Of a stretch of 5,922 bases of DNA, positions 5,785-5,922 are shown one piece after another. The position numbers were made by a program, and so were the translations under genes. Below the pieces are notes generated by a model, which did not search any database, was not told the origin of the DNA, and saw nothing but the letters and a program-made list of their open reading frames with translations. The stretch lies in the NCBI GenBank assembly GCA_030668045.1, contig DAOUUR010000166.1, positions 1 to 5,922 of the forward strand, written 5' to 3'. Each line of letters opens with the position of its first letter. Positions within the stretch are counted from its first letter, which is position 1. Source of the stretch: a bacterium. GTDB taxonomy: Bacteria > Zixibacteria > MSB-5A5 > GN15 > FEB-12.

Positions 5785-5786
5785 AT

Positions 5787-5841
5787 TGGTGCCGGAGCCG
5801 GGACTCGAACCCGGACGACCTTGCGGTCAGGGGATTTTAAG
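5787..5841 (-). tRNA. tRNA-Leu(UAA-type) 3' half, copy 2 (anticodon loop to CCA), partial
   Basis: On the minus strand, from 5841 down to 5787, the anticodon loop is CTTAAAA (anticodon UAA in the standard register) with anticodon-stem 3' strand TCCCC. Next come a class-II variable arm GACC-GCAA-GGTC and a T arm CCGGG-TTCGAGT-CCCGG. The end is acceptor strand CTCCGGC, discriminator A and CCA. The sequence before the loop (TTTAGCA) cannot pair with TCCCC apart from its last A, so the 5' half is missing or displaced beyond the window. Copy 2 looks better preserved than copy 1. Confidence 0.82.
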
Positions 5842-5845
5842 TGCT

Positions 5846-5899
5846 AAAGGGAAAGGGCGGCGAATCAAGCTTTTCTTAATTCGTTGCCCTTTCCCGTTT
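5846..5899. repeat. Long imperfect hairpin within repeat copy 2
   Basis: AAAGGGAAAGGGC with CGAATCAAG forms the left arm; TTAATTCG with GCCCTTTCCCGTTT forms the right arm. The ten pairs of GGGAAAGGGC are intact, followed by a two-base mismatch and a further nine-base arm with one G/U-type wobble. It matches copy 1 closely. Confidence 0.65.
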
Positions 5900-5900
5900 A

Positions 5901-5922
5901 CTAGGATTACGAGAGTTACGAG
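5901..5922. repeat. 9-bp tandem repeats after copy 2, running off the window
   Basis: CTAGGATTA, CGAGAGTTA and a partial CGAG follow the second hairpin in 9-base register, matching the block at 5078-5113 in position and sequence. The array may continue beyond 5922. Confidence 0.6.

Larger units (their letters stand above)
5786..5901. repeat. Composite direct repeat, copy 2
   Basis: Second copy of the unit at 4964-5078, offset by 822 bases. It carries the tRNA-Leu 3' half, the TTAAGTGCT segment and the palindrome ending GTTTAC. Similarity is highest in the palindrome; most differences fall in the tRNA variable and T arms, where they are compensatory. Confidence 0.8.

Noticed and set aside
5663..5785. 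A 40-codon minus-strand frame starting at the ATG just after the tRNA CCA and ending TGA right before the cassette gene's ATG
   Set aside because: It is Arg/Lys-rich like an off-frame GC-rich reading and has no ribosome binding site of its own. It also competes with a more gene-like reading in another frame and overlaps the predicted promoter.
5019..5901. Group I intron in tRNA-Leu(UAA), since the break lies in the anticodon loop where such introns sit
   Set aside because: The base before AAAAT is T, not the terminal G of a group I intron. No 5' exon (GCCGGAG acceptor strand) is visible in the interval, and a protein gene fills most of it. For copy 2 the region beyond 5922 is unseen; a cmscan with the group I intron model over an extended sequence would settle it.

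Overview
The window looks like an accessory, scrap-rich stretch of a GC-rich Gram-negative genome. The first full gene, an OmpA-like envelope protein, and the last gene have the GC-rich codon choice of the flanks. The OmpA-like protein resembles architectures I associate with Acidobacteria and related phyla, but this is from memory and the taxon is not settled. The middle 2 kb (about 2750-4780) is visibly AT-richer, and its first gene resembles a protein type I associate with Bacteroidetes, so it looks imported.

Layout. 1-538 (+): a decayed rve/DDE transposase cut by the window edge, with two frame-breaking internal deletions. 589-619: a candidate promoter, then an exported OmpA-family peptidoglycan-binding protein (709-2088, +), followed by two strong hairpins. 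2201-2591 (-): the N-terminal half of a second decayed transposase of the same family as the first. 2580-2750 (+): the last ~56 codons of an IS1595/ISXO2-type transposase, abutting the previous relic. 2780-3802 (+): an exported protein with a Ca-binding-like loop, an aromatic/His/Pro belt and a basic disordered tail. 3896-4777 (+): a predicted lipoprotein with two VOC (glyoxalase-fold) domains. 4778-4962: the left end of an IS3-type element with the first codons of its orfA. The AT-rich gene pair is therefore bracketed by IS scars.

The most interesting part is the right end. Two direct copies of a composite unit of about 114 bp (4965-5078 and 5787-5901) lie 822 bp apart. Read on the minus strand, each unit consists of a long imperfect hairpin, a short AGCACTTAA segment, and a structurally sound 3' half of a tRNA-Leu (anticodon loop to CCA). 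On the hairpin's upstream side lie 9-bp tandem repeats. The repeat ends exactly at the tRNA CCA; beyond that the flanks are unrelated. Between the units is one minus-strand gene for a small exported protein of unknown function, with its own promoter and a strong ribosome binding site. This looks like a one-gene, integrase-less cassette delimited by tRNA-derived attachment sites. The two tRNA halves differ by compensatory base changes, so they were either captured from different functional tRNA-Leu genes or kept under RNA-structure constraint.

No metabolic pathway links the genes. The common themes are envelope or exported products and repeated mobile-element traffic.
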